Assembly (NCBI GenBank): GCA_028289425.1
Contig: JANQPL010000017.1
Span: 310,001 to 374,000, forward strand
DNA from: Alphaproteobacteria bacterium
Lineage (GTDB): Bacteria; Pseudomonadota; Alphaproteobacteria; JANQMY01
Direction: 5' to 3'
Length of the DNA stretch: 64,000 nucleotides
The position numbers and the translations under genes were made by a program. This document shows positions 61,981 to 64,000 of the stretch, one piece after another. A model generated the notes under the pieces. That model searched no databases. It saw only the letters and a list, made by a program, of their open reading frames with translations, and was not told the DNA's origin. Position 1 is the first letter of the stretch, and each line of letters begins with the position of its first letter.

Positions 61981-63105
61981 ATGGCTGAGATCCATGCTGT
62001 GATCGTGCCCAAATGGGGCTTGTCCATGGAAGAGGGCAAGATCGACCATTGGTATGTGGAAGAAGGGGAACAGGTTAGCGAAGGCGATGATTTGGTGGAC
62101 ATCGAGACCACAAAGATCACCAACACGCTTGAATCTCAGCATGCAGGTGTCTTCCGGAAACTGGTCGCGGAAGAAGGGGAGACCCATCCCTGCGGCATGA
62201 TCATCGGCGTAATTGCCGATGCAGGTGCAGCGGATAGCGACATTGAGGCCTTCGTCGAAAGCTTCAAGGAAAGTTACGATCCCGCCGACGTGGCGGTCGA
62301 GGGCGGTGGGCCGGAACCGGAAACCATCGAAGCGGCCGGCAAGCGCATTCAATACGTCAAAATGGGCGAGGGGGATGGCACCCCCATCATCTTCGTGCAC
62401 GGCTTTGGCGGCGATTTGAACAATTGGCTCTTCACGCAGCCCGCTCTGTCGGAAGACCGGGTCACCTACGCCATCGACCTGCCCGGCCATGGGGGCTCGA
62501 TCAAAGAGGTGGGCGATGGAACGCTTTCCAACCTGTCGGGCCCGCTGCGTGACTTCATGAAGGCCATGGACATTGGCCGTGCCCATTTGGTGGGTCATTC
62601 TTTGGGCGGCGCGGTCGTTCTGTCGGTCTCGAAAGAAGCACCCGATGCGGTAGCATCGGTCACGGCCATTTGCAGCGCCGGTTTCGGCGGCGACATCAAT
62701 ATGGACTACATCAATGGGTTCATTGAAGGAAAACGCCAACGGCAATTAACGCAAACCTTGGGGGCTTTGTTTGCCGACAAGAGCCTCGTGTCGAAAGACA
62801 TGGTGGACGACATCATCAAGTTCAAACGTCTCGACGGTGTGGACGCGGCCTTGCGCACTTTGGCGGCGGGTGCCTTTGCCGGCGGCCAGCAGGCAGAGAC
62901 GCTCGGCGATCAAGCGGCGGCTTTAGGCGACAGGCTTTTGGTCGTGTGGGGCGAGGCGGACGAAGTCATTCCCTCCGCCCACGCTCAGAATGTGTCGGGC
63001 GGCGCACGTGTGGAAGTGCTGTCCGATGCGGGCCACATGGCGCATATGGAAAAGTCGGCGGACGTGAATGCGCTTATTGTGGAGCATGTGAGCGCATTTG
63101 ATTGA
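61981..63105 (+). CDS. Lipoyl domain-alpha/beta hydrolase fusion (AcoC-like)
   Basis: A 374-residue fusion. Residues 1-80 form a lipoyl domain with the lipoylated K45 in DIETTKITNT. Residues 120-374 form an alpha/beta hydrolase with the nucleophile S207 in VGHSLGGAVV, acid in VVWGEADEV and His in SDAGHMAHME. This is the arrangement of the acetoin-dehydrogenase E2 (AcoC), in which the hydrolase replaces the usual HxxxDG acyltransferase. It ends the operon. An E3 lipoamide dehydrogenase is not seen in the window. Confidence 0.93.
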   Translation: MAEIHAVIVPKWGLSMEEGKIDHWYVEEGEQVSEGDDLVDIETTKITNTLESQHAGVFRKLVAEEGETHPCGMIIGVIADAGAADSDIEAFVESFKESYDPADVAVEGGGPEPETIEAAGKRIQYVKMGEGDGTPIIFVHGFGGDLNNWLFTQPALSEDRVTYAIDLPGHGGSIKEVGDGTLSNLSGPLRDFMKAMDIGRAHLVGHSLGGAVVLSVSKEAPDAVASVTAICSAGFGGDINMDYINGFIEGKRQRQLTQTLGALFADKSLVSKDMVDDIIKFKRLDGVDAALRTLAAGAFAGGQQAETLGDQAAALGDRLLVVWGEADEVIPSAHAQNVSGGARVEVLSDAGHMAHMEKSADVNALIVEHVSAFD

Positions 63106-63107
63106 GG

Positions 63108-63186
63108 CCCGGCCACCCGCTCCCCCTCCCAACCACCCGAACTAGGGTACCCTTGGGGTGGTTGGGAGGGGGAGCGGGTGGCCGGG
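63108..63186. repeat. Perfect 31-bp inverted repeat with palindromic loop
   Basis: The left arm 63108-63138 and the right arm 63156-63186 are exact reverse complements over 31 bases, starting CCCGGCCACCCGCTCCCC. The 17-base loop itself contains the palindrome AGGGTACCCT. It lies between the converging AcoC-like and oxidoreductase genes, and could terminate both. It is longer and more perfect than ordinary terminators and lacks a T run, so a mobile or structural origin is possible. Confidence 0.8.
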
Positions 63187-63197
63187 TGATCAAACAA

Positions 63198-64000
63198 TCA
63201 CGTCACAGCAGCCGTAATATCCGCCACTTGCAAAAGCTGCTTGCCGAAATTGGCGCCCTCAAACAAACGCATCAAAGTGCGGGGTGCGTTTTCCAAGCCC
63301 TGTTGCATGTCTTCTTTGTATTTGATTTTGCCTTCTGCCATCCACTGCGCGATTCGCTTTGACGCTTGCGGAAACTGGTTGGCGTAGTCGAGGACAATGA
63401 AGCCTTCCATGGTGGCGCGCCGGAAAACCAGATTGAAATAATTCTGGGGTCCTGCGGGAAGCTGTCCCAATTCGTAGCGGGAGATGCCGCCGCAAATCAC
63501 GACGCGCGCTTTCATGGCAATTTCACCCAGGCAATCATTCAAGACGCTGCCGCCCACATTGTCGTACATCACATTGATGCCGCCCGGGCACAACTCCTTG
63601 AGCCGCTTGCGCACATTGTCGTTTTTGTAATCGATGGCTTCATCGAAGCCGAGTTCGTCCTTGATCCACGAACATTTTTCGGCGCCGCCCGCAATGCCGA
63701 TGACCCGGCATCCGGCAATCTTGCCGATCTGACCAACGACGGACCCGGTCGCGCCGGCAGCACCCGACACAACCAGCGTGTCGCCGGCGACCGGTTTGCC
63801 CACATGCAGCAGCCCAAAATAGGCGGTCATGCCCGTGCCGCCCAACACGCCCAATGTGGCGGTCGGCGGCACCCCGTCCGGCACTTTGTTGAGCGTGTTG
63901 GCCTGCATCACCGGAAAATCTTGCCAGCCGACCATTCCCGACACCAAGTCCCCTTCCTTGAACTTGGGCGAGTTGGATTTGATCACCTGGGCGATGCCCG
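63198..64000 (-). CDS. NADP-dependent oxidoreductase, MDR/leukotriene B4 dehydrogenase type (5' end outside window)
   Basis: The 3' part (267 codons) of a zinc-free medium-chain dehydrogenase/reductase. It shows the GTGMTAYFGLLHVG segment, the NADP loop VSGAAGATGSVVGQIGKIAG and YDNVGGSVLND. The frame continues through the right edge (GIAQVIKSN), so the N-terminal 60-70 residues are missing. Family members reduce alkenals, prostaglandins or keto compounds. It converges with the AcoC-like gene. Confidence 0.9.
   Translation of the reverse strand, partial: GIAQVIKSNSPKFKEGDLVSGMVGWQDFPVMQANTLNKVPDGVPPTATLGVLGGTGMTAYFGLLHVGKPVAGDTLVVSGAAGATGSVVGQIGKIAGCRVIGIAGGAEKCSWIKDELGFDEAIDYKNDNVRKRLKELCPGGINVMYDNVGGSVLNDCLGEIAMKARVVICGGISRYELGQLPAGPQNYFNLVFRRATMEGFIVLDYANQFPQASKRIAQWMAEGKIKYKEDMQQGLENAPRTLMRLFEGANFGKQLLQVADITAAVT

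Overview
The window looks like the chromosome of a free-living alphaproteobacterium, possibly from the Rhodospirillales/Kiloniellales side. The main reasons are lineage-typical families: the F1-ATPase zeta/DUF1476 protein, DUF3126, a PAS_5 protein, a TorF-type outer-membrane protein, and N-terminally extended PstC and PstA. A purS-purC overlap next to DUF1476 and a CtrA-like TTAA-N7-TTAAC box agree with this. The assignment is an inference from gene content, not from a marker-gene tree. Coding density is high. I see no prophage, transposase or CRISPR array.

Region 1 (1-9.6 kb) is mostly housekeeping. It holds purS (partial) and purC, the ATPase zeta subunit, purB, radC, map, sfsA, a CinA-type protein, a DNA alkyltransferase and a metallo-beta-lactamase-fold hydrolase. 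A tRNA-Leu(UAA) follows, with a GIY-YIG nuclease cassette directly behind it. Region 2 (9.7-16.3 kb) has a divergent GST/TetR pair with a strong inverted repeat between the starts, a membrane-anchored epimerase (SDR fused to a DoxX-like domain), a DUF2269 protein, and an aldehyde dehydrogenase beside a catabolic-type acetolactate-synthase-like ThDP enzyme. Region 3 (16.6-21.4 kb) is a tight three-gene operon. A GltD-like flavoprotein carrying two ferredoxin-type clusters is coupled to a two-subunit 2-oxoacid:ferredoxin oxidoreductase.

Region 4 (21.7-29.1 kb) carries pstSCAB followed by arsR, a dedicated GAPDH and arsJ in the position where phoU would be expected. It joins phosphate uptake to the 1-arseno-3-phosphoglycerate export route for arsenate. 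Region 5 (29.1-54.7 kb) is mixed single genes. They include a membrane-tethered NYN nuclease, an M20 amidohydrolase, a TorF porin-like protein, an SDR beside a ThuA protein, Nudix, cysE with a structured leader, PCu(A)C, PhoH, a gamma-carbonic anhydrase, a lipoprotein-type BTLCP protease, a GMC oxidoreductase, two rhomboid proteases flanking a DsbA-fold isomerase, a DUF2157/GDYXXLXY pair and a patatin.

Region 6 (54.9-64 kb) reads as a catabolic island. It contains a CaiB-type CoA transferase, an acyl-CoA dehydrogenase, a Rieske ferredoxin, an SDR, a second ThuA protein, an acetoin-dehydrogenase-like E1alpha/E1beta/lipoyl-hydrolase set and an NADP-dependent MDR oxidoreductase. Repeated TTGCA-type sequences lie in its control regions. 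The strongest candidates for an unusual system are the ferredoxin-oxidoreductase/flavoprotein operon, the pst-ars fusion locus and the region 6 island. Intergenic DNA adds several REP-like palindromes and a perfect 31-bp inverted repeat at 63.1 kb.
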